This document shows positions 12,835 to 22,275 of a stretch of 64,000 bases of DNA, one piece after another. Under the pieces are notes generated by a model. The model saw nothing but the letters and a program-made list of their open reading frames with translations. It searched no databases and had not been told where the DNA came from. The first letter of the stretch is position 1. Each line of letters starts with the position of its first letter. Position numbers and translations under genes: made by a program. The DNA comes from Microbacterium sp. LWO12-1.2 (GTDB taxonomy: Bacteria > Actinomycetota > Actinomycetes > Actinomycetales > Microbacteriaceae). The stretch spans positions 1,612,001-1,676,000 of the forward strand of contig NZ_JBEGII010000001.1 in assembly GCF_040675875.1 (NCBI RefSeq), written 5' to 3'.

Positions 12835-13278
12835 TCAATGGGAATCGGCGCGCCGCCCGACGAACGGACCCAATCCGTCGCGCAGCGCGGAGATCTCCCC
12901 CACATTCATCCCGACGGCCGCCATCACCTGCTGCGGAACATCCACCGCGCGTTCACGGAGGGCTCGCCCCGCATCCGTCAGGGTGATGTCGAGTCGTCGC
13001 TCGTCCTCGCTGCTGCGCAGGCGGGCGATCAGGCCTTCGGTCTCCAGCCGCTTGACGAGCGGAGACGCGGTGGCCGGCTCCAGCGCGAGCTCGGCGGCGA
13101 GGTCGTTGAGCGTGCGCGGATCGCGCTCCCAGAGAGCCAGCATCACGAGGTACTGCGGGTGCGTGAGTCCGAGCGGCTCCAGGATAGGCCGATAGATCGC
13201 GACCACGTTGCGCGCGGCGGTCACCAGAGCGAAGCAGAGCTGGTTCTCCAGCCGGAGCAGGTCATCGGATGCCGTCAC
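12835..13278 (-). CDS. MarR-family transcriptional regulator
   Basis: A 147-residue winged-helix repressor-type protein. The N-terminal dimerisation helices (1-40) are followed by the wing-helix domain (about 45-110: [60 protein letters not shown]), then a C-terminal dimer helix. The [11 protein letters not shown] wing is typical of MarR proteins of the OhrR/MarR type. There is no Cys near the N-terminus, so it is unlikely to be an OhrR peroxide sensor. It starts with GTG and is divergent from a small + strand gene. A near-perfect palindrome lies between them and a minus-strand TATAGT sits 7 bases before the GTG, suggesting a leaderless, autoregulated gene. Confidence 0.93.
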   Translation of the reverse strand: MTASDDLLRLENQLCFALVTAARNVVAIYRPILEPLGLTHPQYLVMLALWERDPRTLNDLAAELALEPATASPLVKRLETEGLIARLRSSEDERRLDITLTDAGRALRERAVDVPQQVMAAVGMNVGEISALRDGLGPFVGRRADSH

Positions 13279-13285
13279 GAGGGCA

Positions 13286-13316
13286 ACTATACATCTGCAC
13301 TAATCATTAGTACACT
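13286..13316. promoter_or_regulatory. Overlapping divergent promoters, probably leaderless
   Basis: On the minus strand TATAGT (13286-13291) lies 7 bases before the marR GTG. On the plus strand TACACT (13311-13316) lies 7 bases before the ATG of the small gene, with TATACA (13288-13293) at 17-base spacing as a weak -35. Both placements put the transcription start at or next to the start codon. The palindrome at 13296-13314 sits between and on these elements. Confidence 0.4.
13296..13314. promoter_or_regulatory. Candidate MarR operator palindrome
   Basis: A 19-base palindrome centred on 13305, with one mismatched pair (13298/13312) and the AT-rich core CTAATCATTAG at 13300-13310. Its length, symmetry and location between marR and the divergent gene fit MarR-family operators. 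It overlaps the + strand -10 candidate, so binding would block that promoter. Confidence 0.6.
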
Positions 13317-13323
13317 AAGCAAC

Positions 13324-13566
13324 ATGGCACATGACCAGGATCGCCCACCACTCCGCACACGCATACGCGAGGCCGGAGGGCTGTACGCCTGGGTGAATCG
13401 CAACCTCATCCGGTACGCCGGACCCGCATCGGTGGGCCCCTACGAGAAGACGCCTCCCCCCAGCGCCGCTGAGCGCGCCGAGCGCGCGTGCCCGCTGTGC
13501 GGTGCGCCGATGACCGAGCATGAGATCGACCGCACAGGCGTCAAGACGCTGGTGCACTGCCCCTGA
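13324..13566 (+). CDS. Small cysteine-containing protein, possibly zinc-binding
   Basis: An 80-residue protein starting [19 protein letters not shown] at an ATG 46 bases from the divergent marR start. The first half is basic and aromatic ([20 protein letters not shown]). The end carries CPLCGAPM, two downstream His (TEHEID and VHCP) and a last Cys near the C-terminus, which could form a small zinc knuckle. No family is recognised. The MarR-type operator lies directly on its promoter, so it is probably the regulator's main local target. The gene ends before a convergent TfoX-like gene. Confidence 0.75.
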   Translation: MAHDQDRPPLRTRIREAGGLYAWVNRNLIRYAGPASVGPYEKTPPPSAAERAERACPLCGAPMTEHEIDRTGVKTLVHCP

Positions 13567-13605
13567 CGGCGCGCCCCGGAGCGAAGGCTCGGCGATGCCA
13601 GCCTG

Positions 13606-13938
13606 TCAGCCCGGCTGCTGGGCGTTCTCCCGCGCCACGTCCACCCAGAACATCAGCTCGCCGTCGTCTATCAGGACGCTGTTCGCGACATCGAGCCAGC
13701 CGGTGCCCATGGTCCGCGTGCCCATGACCGCGAGCGCAACGCCGGCCCGTGTGGCCAGGGTGACACCGCTCTCTTCCTCGACGCGGACCAGCAGCGTCCC
13801 ACCCGGTCGTGCACCGACGAGGATGCGCCCATCGAGGAGAAACGCCCGCGTACCGAACATTCGCCGCTCCTCGAGGCCGTCCGCCCCGCTCAGCAGCGCG
13901 CGGACTCGATCAGCCAGCTCCTCGCCCGCAGCATCCAT
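13606..13938 (-). CDS. TfoX N-terminal domain family protein
   Basis: A 110-residue single-domain protein. It contains the family pattern LEERRMFGTRAFLLDGRILVG (about 22-42), where the MFGxxxF...G turn is diagnostic, followed by LLVRVEEE and a C-terminal strand-helix. Proteobacterial TfoX regulates competence, but stand-alone N-terminal-domain proteins in actinobacteria have no established role. It ends 20 bases before uvrB's neighbour space and lies downstream of nothing obvious, so it may be monocistronic or read into uvrB-distal DNA. Confidence 0.85.
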   Translation of the reverse strand: MDAAGEELADRVRALLSGADGLEERRMFGTRAFLLDGRILVGARPGGTLLVRVEEESGVTLATRAGVALAVMGTRTMGTGWLDVANSVLIDDGELMFWVDVARENAQQPG

Positions 13939-13958
13939 CGCACACTCCGACTGCGCGC

Positions 13959-16031
<2,073 letters not shown>

Positions 16032-16069
16032 ACTCCCAGCGTAGGCCGCCCTTCCGACATCCGGGCCGG

Positions 16070-16438
16070 TCAGGCCACCAACGACACTGTCTGCGAGGAA
16101 CTCTCCGATGCCCAGGTCGTGGTGCCGCCGTTGATCAGGCTCATCGTCGCCGTCGATCTCAGAGCGCCGGGGTCGGAGCCGATCACGTTGAACGTCAACC
16201 CGTCTCCGACGCTCGGCGGCGTCTTCGTGAAGACGAAAGTCGTACCGGTGCTTCCAGCGGCGGGATCCGGTGTCCACGATCCGAAGGACGATGCTCCGTC
16301 AAGCGTCACCGGCGAATCGAAGGCCACGACGACGACGACGAGCGACGCACCAGCCGGAGGATTCACCCACGGGGTCGCGCGGTAGCCGATCTGCGTGCTG
16401 AACGTGATCCATGCCCCACTCCCCATGGCGCGGAACAA
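16070..16438 (-). CDS. Hypothetical beta-rich protein, possibly a gene remnant
   Basis: An open frame of up to 122 codons from a TTG at 16438, or 118 from an ATG at 16426. After the first 25 residues it is rich in Ser, Thr, Gly, Val and Pro with alternating hydrophobics ([39 protein letters not shown]), as in secreted beta-sandwich domains. There is no signal peptide. It therefore looks like a domain cut from a larger surface protein, or a small phage-tail-like protein. A GGGAGG lies directly before the TTG. It lies between uvrB and the divergent DUF4126 gene. Family not recognised. Confidence 0.5.
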   Translation of the reverse strand: MFRAMGSGAWITFSTQIGYRATPWVNPPAGASLVVVVVAFDSPVTLDGASSFGSWTPDPAAGSTGTTFVFTKTPPSVGDGLTFNVIGSDPGALRSTATMSLINGGTTTWASESSSQTVSLVA

Positions 16439-16517
16439 CCTCCCTCAGCAGGCTCTCCGCTGGTGCGTCCCCACGCCCAACCGGAATATCGATCGCACCT
16501 CCACCTAAGGTGGGAGC

Positions 16518-17132
16518 GTGATCGAGTTCATCGTCGGCTCCAGCCTCGCCGCGGCCGCCGGTCTCAACGCCTGGATGCCACTCTTCCTGCTCGGACTGGC
16601 AGACCGCTTCCTCCCCGCCGTGGAGCTGCCCAGCAGCTGGTCCTGGCTTTCCAGCGACCTGGCACTCTGGATCGTCGGCGCCCTGCTGCTGCTCGAGATC
16701 GTGGCCGACAAGATCCCCGCGCTCGACTCGGTCAACGACCTCATCCAGAGCATCATCCGCCCTGCCGCCGGTGGCGTGGCGTTCGGCGCGGGAGCCAGCG
16801 CGCAGACGGTCGCCGTCGACGACCCCGCATCCTTCTTCTCGAGCGGCTCGTGGATTCCGATCGTCACCGGAATCGCGATCGCGCTGGTGGTGCACGTGGT
16901 GAAGGCGACGGCCCGCGTCGCCGCGAACGCCACGACCGGCGGGCTGGCGGCACCGGTGCTGAGCACTGCAGAGGACGGTGCGTCGTTCCTGCTCGCTGCC
17001 GCAGCGATCATCGTCCCCGTCGTGGCCGCCGTCCTCCTCACCGGTCTCATCGTCGCTGCCGTCGTGATGCTGAGACGGCGTGCGCGAAAGCGCCGGGGCG
17101 ACGTTCCGTCAGACGGCGGCGTCCACACGTAG
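16518..17132 (+). CDS. DUF4126 family membrane protein
   Basis: A 204-residue integral membrane protein. It opens with a conserved GSSLAAAAGLNAWMPLFLLG segment, typical of the family, then has about four further hydrophobic segments (near 50-65, 75-95, 112-130 and 150-190) and a basic tail (LRRRARKRRG). The ALDSVNDLIQSIIRPAAGGV motif between helices is also characteristic. The family's function is unknown. The ATG follows GTGGGAGCGTG, a plausible ribosome site. It is divergent from the upstream small orphan gene and convergent with the MFS gene. Confidence 0.88.
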   Translation: MIEFIVGSSLAAAAGLNAWMPLFLLGLADRFLPAVELPSSWSWLSSDLALWIVGALLLLEIVADKIPALDSVNDLIQSIIRPAAGGVAFGAGASAQTVAVDDPASFFSSGSWIPIVTGIAIALVVHVVKATARVAANATTGGLAAPVLSTAEDGASFLLAAAAIIVPVVAAVLLTGLIVAAVVMLRRRARKRRGDVPSDGGVHT

Positions 17133-17259
17133 CGCGTGGTGGTCGACACCGCGACGAGACCGGCCCGCTCCAGGATCGGTCGCGGGAACTCCGTCGAGTC
17201 CGGGTTCAGATACTTCCTCCCCGCACGCTGACAGACGTCGGGAAAGAGTGCGCGCGGGG

Positions 17260-18477
17260 TCAGGGCCGACCGGTGCGGGCCGCGCGGAGTCCGAGCACCG
17301 CGATCGCGGCCGATGTCGCGCACATCCCGACGATCAACAGCACGAACCACATCCAGCTCGCCCCTCCGAAGACCAGTCCGAGGCACCAGCCGAACAGGCT
17401 CGATCCCGCGTAGTAGCCGAAGTAGTACAGCGACGATGCCTGGGCGCGGGTGTTCGGCGTGGCAGCAACCGGGGTCCATCCCGACGCCACCGCGTGCGCC
17501 GCGAAGAAGCCGGCGGTGAACAGGAGCAGTCCTCCCATCACCAGTGGGGCGTTCGGTATCAACATCAACAGCGCTCCGCCGGCCGTGACGAGGATCGACA
17601 CCAACAGCACAGGAAAGCGCCCGAAGCGTGAAGCAAGCGCTCCCGCCCAGGGCGATGACAGGGTTCCGGCGAAGTAGGCCAGGAACAGTAGGGTGACGAC
17701 CCACGCGGGGAGGAGGAAGGGTGCTTCCGAGAGATGGAATCCCAGGTAGTTGTACACGGCGACGAATGCGCCCATGAGGAGGAACCCCTGGGCGTAGAGC
17801 GCGAGCAACTGCGGAGAGCGCAGAGACGCGGCGAGCCGGGCGAGAATGCCTGGGCCCTGCTCGTCGAAGCGTCGCGGCATGAACCCCTGCGCCCGAGGAG
17901 CGAGCAGGAGAAACAGCGCTGCAGCGAAAGCGCAGATGACGGCGACCGTCCAGATCCCGATCCGCCATCCTGCGGACTCCCCGACCATGCCCGCCACGAT
18001 GCGCCCCAGTAACCCGCCGACCGTCGTGCCGGCGATGTAGCTTCCGGCCGCCGCAGCGGCGTAGCGCGGACGCACCTCCTCGCTGAGGTACGCCAGCGCC
18101 ACAGCCGGCACGGCCCCCAGCGCGATCCCCTCGGCCACACGCAGCACCAGGAACAGTCCGATCTCTCCACTCAGCGGAGCGACCAGACCGAGCACCGTGG
18201 CCGCGATCACGCCGATGGCCATCGCCGGAACCCTGCCGATGCGGTCCGCCACGATCGACCATGGGACCACTGCCGCGGCGAGTCCGAGCGTCGTCGCGGA
18301 AACGGTGAGTGCGGCGGTGGCTGGCGCGACGGTGAGGTCGGCAGCGATCTGGGGCAGCACCGCCTGCGTCGAGTAGAGCTGCGCGAATGTCGCGATGCCT
18401 GCGCAGAAGAGTCCGGTGATCAGACGCCGGTAGAGAGGAGACCCCGGGGCATGACCGGTGAACGGCTCCGCGTTCAC
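17260..18477 (-). CDS. MFS transporter, probable drug/metabolite exporter
   Basis: A 405-residue major facilitator protein with about 12 membrane segments. The loop after segment 2 has WSIVADRIGRVPAM, the MFS signature GxxxDRxGR. Similarity of layout is to the YnfM/arabinose-efflux-like group (N-terminal FAQLYSTQAVLPQIAADL). I chose the GTG at 18477, which overlaps the coaE stop as GTGA. The open frame extends far upstream through coaE, but that part is only antisense-frame noise. Substrate cannot be inferred. Coupling to coaE looks incidental rather than functional. Confidence 0.9.
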   Translation of the reverse strand: MNAEPFTGHAPGSPLYRRLITGLFCAGIATFAQLYSTQAVLPQIAADLTVAPATAALTVSATTLGLAAAVVPWSIVADRIGRVPAMAIGVIAATVLGLVAPLSGEIGLFLVLRVAEGIALGAVPAVALAYLSEEVRPRYAAAAAGSYIAGTTVGGLLGRIVAGMVGESAGWRIGIWTVAVICAFAAALFLLLAPRAQGFMPRRFDEQGPGILARLAASLRSPQLLALYAQGFLLMGAFVAVYNYLGFHLSEAPFLLPAWVVTLLFLAYFAGTLSSPWAGALASRFGRFPVLLVSILVTAGGALLMLIPNAPLVMGGLLLFTAGFFAAHAVASGWTPVAATPNTRAQASSLYYFGYYAGSSLFGWCLGLVFGGASWMWFVLLIVGMCATSAAIAVLGLRAARTGRP

Positions 18478-19073
18478 TGCGGGCGGATCCGCTCCCAGAG
18501 CGCGTCCGTCTGCGCGATCGTGTCGGCGAGTGTGCCCGTGGTGTCGATCACGACGTCGGCGATCGCGAGGCGCTTCTCGTCGGAGACCTGGGCATCGATG
18601 CGCGCCTGCGCCGCGGACTCGTCCAGACCGCGCAGCTCGACGAGCCGACGCCGCCGCACCTCGGCGGGCGCGTGCGCCACGACGATCGTGTCCCAGGGAT
18701 CGTCCACACGGGCCTCGACCAACAGGGGCACATCGTAGACGATGACCGCAGACGGGTCCTCGGCGAGTGCGGACTCGAACCGGTGCTGCGATTCGGCGCG
18801 GACGGCGGGGTGGACGATGGCGTTCAGCCGCTGAAGCAGTTCGGGAGCGCCGAACACCTTGGCGCCGAGTGCTGCGCGATCGAGCGCACCCTCCGCGGTG
18901 ATCACGTCGGGTCCGAACGTCTCGGCGATCTGTCGCAGCACGGGAGTTCCCGGAGCCTGCACGTCGCGGACTATCTGGTCTGCGTCGACGATGACGGCGC
19001 CGTGCTCTGCGAGGCGCTGGGCGATGGTCGACTTCCCGGATGCGATGCCGCCGGTGAGTGCGATGAGAGGCAT
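18474..19073 (-). CDS. coaE: Dephospho-CoA kinase
   Basis: Catalyses the last step of coenzyme A synthesis, phosphorylating the 3'-OH of dephospho-CoA. The 199-residue protein has a P-loop GGIASGKST at residues 8-16, the DADQIVRD substrate segment (about 34-41) and the lid region with DVPLLVE near 112. I start at the ATG at 19073 because an AGGA lies at good spacing and the family begins with (M)xLIALTGG. Other in-frame starts exist upstream (for example 19082). It lies downstream of rpsA beyond a terminator, a common actinobacterial order. Confidence 0.95.
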   Translation of the reverse strand: MPLIALTGGIASGKSTIAQRLAEHGAVIVDADQIVRDVQAPGTPVLRQIAETFGPDVITAEGALDRAALGAKVFGAPELLQRLNAIVHPAVRAESQHRFESALAEDPSAVIVYDVPLLVEARVDDPWDTIVVAHAPAEVRRRRLVELRGLDESAAQARIDAQVSDEKRLAIADVVIDTTGTLADTIAQTDALWERIRPQ

Positions 19074-19132
19074 GGTGTCCATCCTGGCACGCACCGGTTC
19101 GGTGCGGCGTCGAGCGCTGCCCGGAGACGCGA

Positions 19133-19164
19133 AACGGGCCGCCACCCGAAGGTGACGGCCCGTT
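19133..19164 (-). terminator. rpsA terminator
   Basis: A 14-base-pair stem with one mismatch (19133-19146 with 19151-19164) and a cgaa tetraloop, 14 bases after the rpsA stop. GC-rich with a TT tail on the minus strand. It separates the highly expressed rpsA from coaE. Confidence 0.8.
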
Positions 19165-19178
19165 CCAGAGCGTGATGC

Positions 19179-20636
19179 TTAAGCGTTGCCGCCCGAGAGC
19201 TTCTCGCGGAGAGCCGCGAGTGCCTCGTCGTCCGCCAGCGTGCCCGCACCAGCGGTCTCGCTGGAGAAGGTCTGACCGCCGCCGAAGTCCTCGCCGGCTG
19301 CCGCCTCGGCCTCGGCCGCCTTGGTGACCTGAGCCTTGTGCGCCTCCCAGCGAGCCTGGGCTGCAGCGTACTCCTGCTCCCATGCCTCGCGCTGGGCGTC
19401 GAAGCCTTCCTTCCACGCACCGGTCTCGGCGTCGAAGCCCTCCGGGTACTTGTACTCGCCGTTCTCGTCGTACTCCGCGACCATGCCGTAGAGGGCCGGG
19501 TCGAACTCGGTGCCGTTGGGGTCGACCGACTCGTTGGCCTGCTTGAGCGACAGCGAGATGCGGCGACGCTCCAGGTCGATGTCGATGACCTTGACGAAGA
19601 CCTCTTCGCCGACGGAGACGACCTGCTCGGCCAGCTCGACGTGCTTGCTGGAGAGCTCGGAGATGTGGACGAGGCCCTCGATGCCGTCTGCGACGCGAAC
19701 GAACGCACCGAACGGGACGAGCTTGGTGACCTTACCCGGCGTGACCTGTCCGATCGCGTGGGTACGGGCGAAGACCTGCCACGGGTCCTCCTGCGTCGCC
19801 TTCAGCGACAGGGAGACGCGCTCGCGGTCCAGGTCGACCTCGAGGATCTCGACGGTGACCTCCTGGCCAACCTCGACGACCTCGGACGCGTGCTCGATGT
19901 GCTTCCAGGACAGCTCGGAGACGTGCACGAGGCCGTCAACGCCACCCAGGTCGACGAACGCACCGAAGTTGACGATCGACGACACGACACCCTTGCGGAC
20001 CTGACCCTTGTGCAGGTTGTTCAGGAACGTGGTGCGCGACTCCGACTGCGTCTGCTCGAGCAGCGCGCGGCGGCTGAGGACGACGTTGTTGCGGTTCTTG
20101 TCGAGCTCGAGGATCTTCGCCTCGATCTCCTGGCCCAGGTACGGCGTGAGGTCGCGGACGCGACGCAGCTCGATGAGCGAGGCCGGGAGGAAGCCACGGA
20201 GTCCGATGTCGACGATGAGGCCACCCTTGACGACCTCGATGACGGTACCGGTGACGACGCCGTCGTTCTCCTTGATCTTCTCGACATCTCCCCAGGCACG
20301 CTCGTACTGTGCGCGCTTCTTGGAGAGGATCAGACGGCCTTCCTTGTCCTCCTTCTGGAGAACGAGGGCCTCGACCAGGTCGCCGACAGCGACGACCTCG
20401 TTGGGGTCGACGTCGTGCTTGATCGAAAGCTCGCGCGAGGGGATGACACCCTCGGTCTTGTATCCGACATCGAGGAGGACCTCATCGCGGTCGATCTTGA
20501 CGATCGTTCCTTCGATGATGTCGCCGTCGTTGAAGAACTTCAGGGTCTTCTCGACCGCGGCCAGGAAGTCCTCAGCAGATCCGATGTCGTTGATGGCGAC
20601 CTGCTTGGTGGCCGGGGCGGTCGTTGCGGTAGTCAT
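19179..20636 (-). CDS. rpsA: 30S ribosomal protein S1
   Basis: Binds mRNA and helps place it on the 30S subunit. The 485-residue product, from the ATG at 20636 (MTTATTAPATKQ), carries four S1 domains: about 36-105, 122-190, 207-276 and 293-362. Repeats such as GAFVDLGGVDGLVHVSELSW and GAFVRVADGIEGLVHISELS are visible. The Ala/Glu/Trp-rich C-terminal tail (about 380-485) is usual for actinobacteria. An AAGGA sits 12 bases upstream. The upstream 236-base gap contains a minus-strand GATAAT and a perfect 10-base inverted repeat. Confidence 0.97.
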   Translation of the reverse strand: MTTATTAPATKQVAINDIGSAEDFLAAVEKTLKFFNDGDIIEGTIVKIDRDEVLLDVGYKTEGVIPSRELSIKHDVDPNEVVAVGDLVEALVLQKEDKEGRLILSKKRAQYERAWGDVEKIKENDGVVTGTVIEVVKGGLIVDIGLRGFLPASLIELRRVRDLTPYLGQEIEAKILELDKNRNNVVLSRRALLEQTQSESRTTFLNNLHKGQVRKGVVSSIVNFGAFVDLGGVDGLVHVSELSWKHIEHASEVVEVGQEVTVEILEVDLDRERVSLSLKATQEDPWQVFARTHAIGQVTPGKVTKLVPFGAFVRVADGIEGLVHISELSSKHVELAEQVVSVGEEVFVKVIDIDLERRRISLSLKQANESVDPNGTEFDPALYGMVAEYDENGEYKYPEGFDAETGAWKEGFDAQREAWEQEYAAAQARWEAHKAQVTKAAEAEAAAGEDFGGGQTFSSETAGAGTLADDEALAALREKLSGGNA

Positions 20637-20776
20637 GTAGTGGGTTGTCCTTGTTGAATGGGAACTCAGGGCTGCGATGCAACGGCCGCGCACGGCCGAC
20701 ATCATGCTTCACAGCGGATGGATTGGGATTGCACGTCACGAGCGCATGCAAGTGCACGCCACGAGTGACACTTCAG

Positions 20777-20782
20777 ATTATC
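20777..20782 (-). promoter_or_regulatory. Candidate rpsA -10 element
   Basis: GATAAT on the minus strand, about 140 bases upstream of the rpsA start. The -35 region (20800-20805) is weak and overlaps the left arm of the 20795-20821 inverted repeat, which suggests a regulated or activator-dependent promoter if this is the true site. Confidence 0.3.
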
Positions 20783-20794
20783 AGAACTTCGGAT

Positions 20795-20821
20795 GTCGAT
20801 GGCGTCGGTGTCGCCATCGAC
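20795..20821. repeat. Perfect inverted repeat between rpsA and a divergent lipoprotein gene
   Basis: GTCGATGGCG (20795-20804) and CGCCATCGAC (20812-20821) form perfect 10-base arms with a 7-base loop (tcggtgt). There is no T-run on either side and it lies upstream of both divergent genes, so it is more likely an operator or leader structure than a terminator. Confidence 0.6.
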
Positions 20822-20872
20822 GTGCTGTGGATAACTCCGGCGGGCCCGGGGCCGTTCCATTAGCGTGACCGG

Positions 20873-21430
20873 GTGCCTCGCTTCCACTCCACACATCGCC
20901 GTTCCCTCGCCCGCCCCGCTCTTGCCGCCTGCTGCGTTGCGCTGTCGGCCGTCGGGATCCTCGGATGCTCCCCCACACCGGAGCCCGAACCGACACCGAC
21001 GCCCGCTTTCGCCTCGGAGGAAGAGGCGTTCGCCGCGGCGGAGGAGACGTACCGGGCCTACAACGACGCGCTCAACGCCGAGCGTGCAGGTACGTCTCCG
21101 TCTATTCCGTCGCACGACTTCCTTGCGGGCGAAGTTCTGCGGGCCGAGGTCGCAAACGAAACCAAGCTGCGAGAGGACGGGATCCGCATAGAGGGATCCA
21201 CGACGGTCTCGGCCATCCAAGGACTGGATGCCGACTTAGTTTCGCCGGTCGGCGAGGTTCTGTCTCGAGTCTGTCTCGACATCACCGACGCGCGGGCTAT
21301 CGATACGACAGGCGTGGACGTGACCGCTGAGGGGCGAAGCGACATCTACGCAGTTGATGTCCGTTTCGCAGGAGGGCCGCAATCTCTGCTAATCACGGAC
21401 TTCGAGATCACGGCGGACTTTGAATGCTGA
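20873..21430 (+). CDS. Small lipoprotein of unknown function, partner of the PKD-like protein
   Basis: A 185-residue predicted lipoprotein starting at GTG. The signal segment has basic residues (HRRSLARP), a hydrophobic core and a lipobox LGCS with Cys32. A PTPEPEPTPTP linker follows, typical of proteins tethered to the membrane outer face. The mature part begins with a helical stretch (EEEAFAAAEETYRAYNDALN) and ends in a strand-rich NTF2/SnoaL-like layout. That fold is only a guess from pattern. It overlaps the next gene by 7 bases. The later half has lower GC and less biased codons than neighbouring housekeeping genes. Confidence 0.88.
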   Translation: MPRFHSTHRRSLARPALAACCVALSAVGILGCSPTPEPEPTPTPAFASEEEAFAAAEETYRAYNDALNAERAGTSPSIPSHDFLAGEVLRAEVANETKLREDGIRIEGSTTVSAIQGLDADLVSPVGEVLSRVCLDITDARAIDTTGVDVTAEGRSDIYAVDVRFAGGPQSLLITDFEITADFEC

Positions 21431-22245
21431 CGTCTTTGTGGGCAGCTGTATTCACTGCTGTCATCGTGGCCAGCTCCCCTGGCAACACTGGTTGTTCTCA
21501 GTCCGGCCTCGTCGCTGGGGGTTGCGGAGCCACCAACACGGGCACCTCCCTCAACATCACCGGTGAACGCAACACCCCCGGCTCGAGCGGCCCGTCCACT
21601 CCGAACGGCACCTCCCCCGATTCGAACACCGGCACCGGGTACCCGCCGAACGAGGTCGACTTCGACGAGTGCCTCGCGAACTGGAATAGCGACATCCGCT
21701 GCTTCCGCGCTTATGAGGCGCCCACGAAGGCGGACCCTGCGGCTCCGGACGGGCCGGCACGCCCCGCGATCACGATGACCGATCTTGCCACCTTCGCCCC
21801 CGAGCCGGTGACGGCCGTCGGGGAACCAGGCAATGTGGGTATCGCTGGCATGCCGACGAACTTCGTCGCTGCGGCGTCCGTCCACACTCGCGCCGGAACG
21901 CTCTTCGGTTTCCCGATCTCCGTGCGCTTCACGCCTGTGGGGTACGAATTCGACTACGGCGACGGCGACCGCGCGAGCCTGACGACCGGCGGTGAGACCT
22001 GGAACCGCCTCGGTCAGGCGCAGTTCACGCCCACCTCCACGAGTCACGTCTACCAGGAGCGCGGGACCTATCTGGTCGACGTCGATGTGCGCTACTTCGC
22101 CGAAGTCAATCTCGGCAACGGCTGGGTGCCGGTGTCTGGCGAGCTCACGACGGACGGCCCCGACCAGGCGATCCGCATCTTCGAAGCCCACACGGCACTC
22201 GTGGCCTTCACCTGTGACCAGAAACCGACAGCACCCGGATGTTGA
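21424..22245 (+). CDS. Secreted PKD-like domain protein
   Basis: A 273-residue protein with a hydrophobic N-terminus (MLTSLWAAVFTAVIVASS) followed by a Gly/Asn/Ser/Thr/Pro-rich region (about 35-80), probably exported. The C-terminal half resembles a PKD (polycystic-kidney) domain: YEFDYGDGD near 176 and TSHVYQERGTYLVDVDV near 205. These are the conserved strands of this extracellular Ig-like fold. The first 20 residues lack strong positive charge, so export is likely but not certain. Several Cys occur (near 24, 34, 84, 93, 265 and 273). It is in the same operon as the lipoprotein before it (7-base overlap). No catalytic domain is seen. Confidence 0.85.
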   Translation: MLTSLWAAVFTAVIVASSPGNTGCSQSGLVAGGCGATNTGTSLNITGERNTPGSSGPSTPNGTSPDSNTGTGYPPNEVDFDECLANWNSDIRCFRAYEAPTKADPAAPDGPARPAITMTDLATFAPEPVTAVGEPGNVGIAGMPTNFVAAASVHTRAGTLFGFPISVRFTPVGYEFDYGDGDRASLTTGGETWNRLGQAQFTPTSTSHVYQERGTYLVDVDVRYFAEVNLGNGWVPVSGELTTDGPDQAIRIFEAHTALVAFTCDQKPTAPGC

Positions 22246-22275
22246 GACCCATGGCTGCGAGAAGGACCGACCGGC

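Noticed and set aside
16505..18262. A 585-codon minus-strand frame across the DUF4126 gene
   Set aside because: Antisense to the DUF4126 gene and in another frame of the MFS gene. Only the short intergenic part looked protein-like and is listed as a weak finding.
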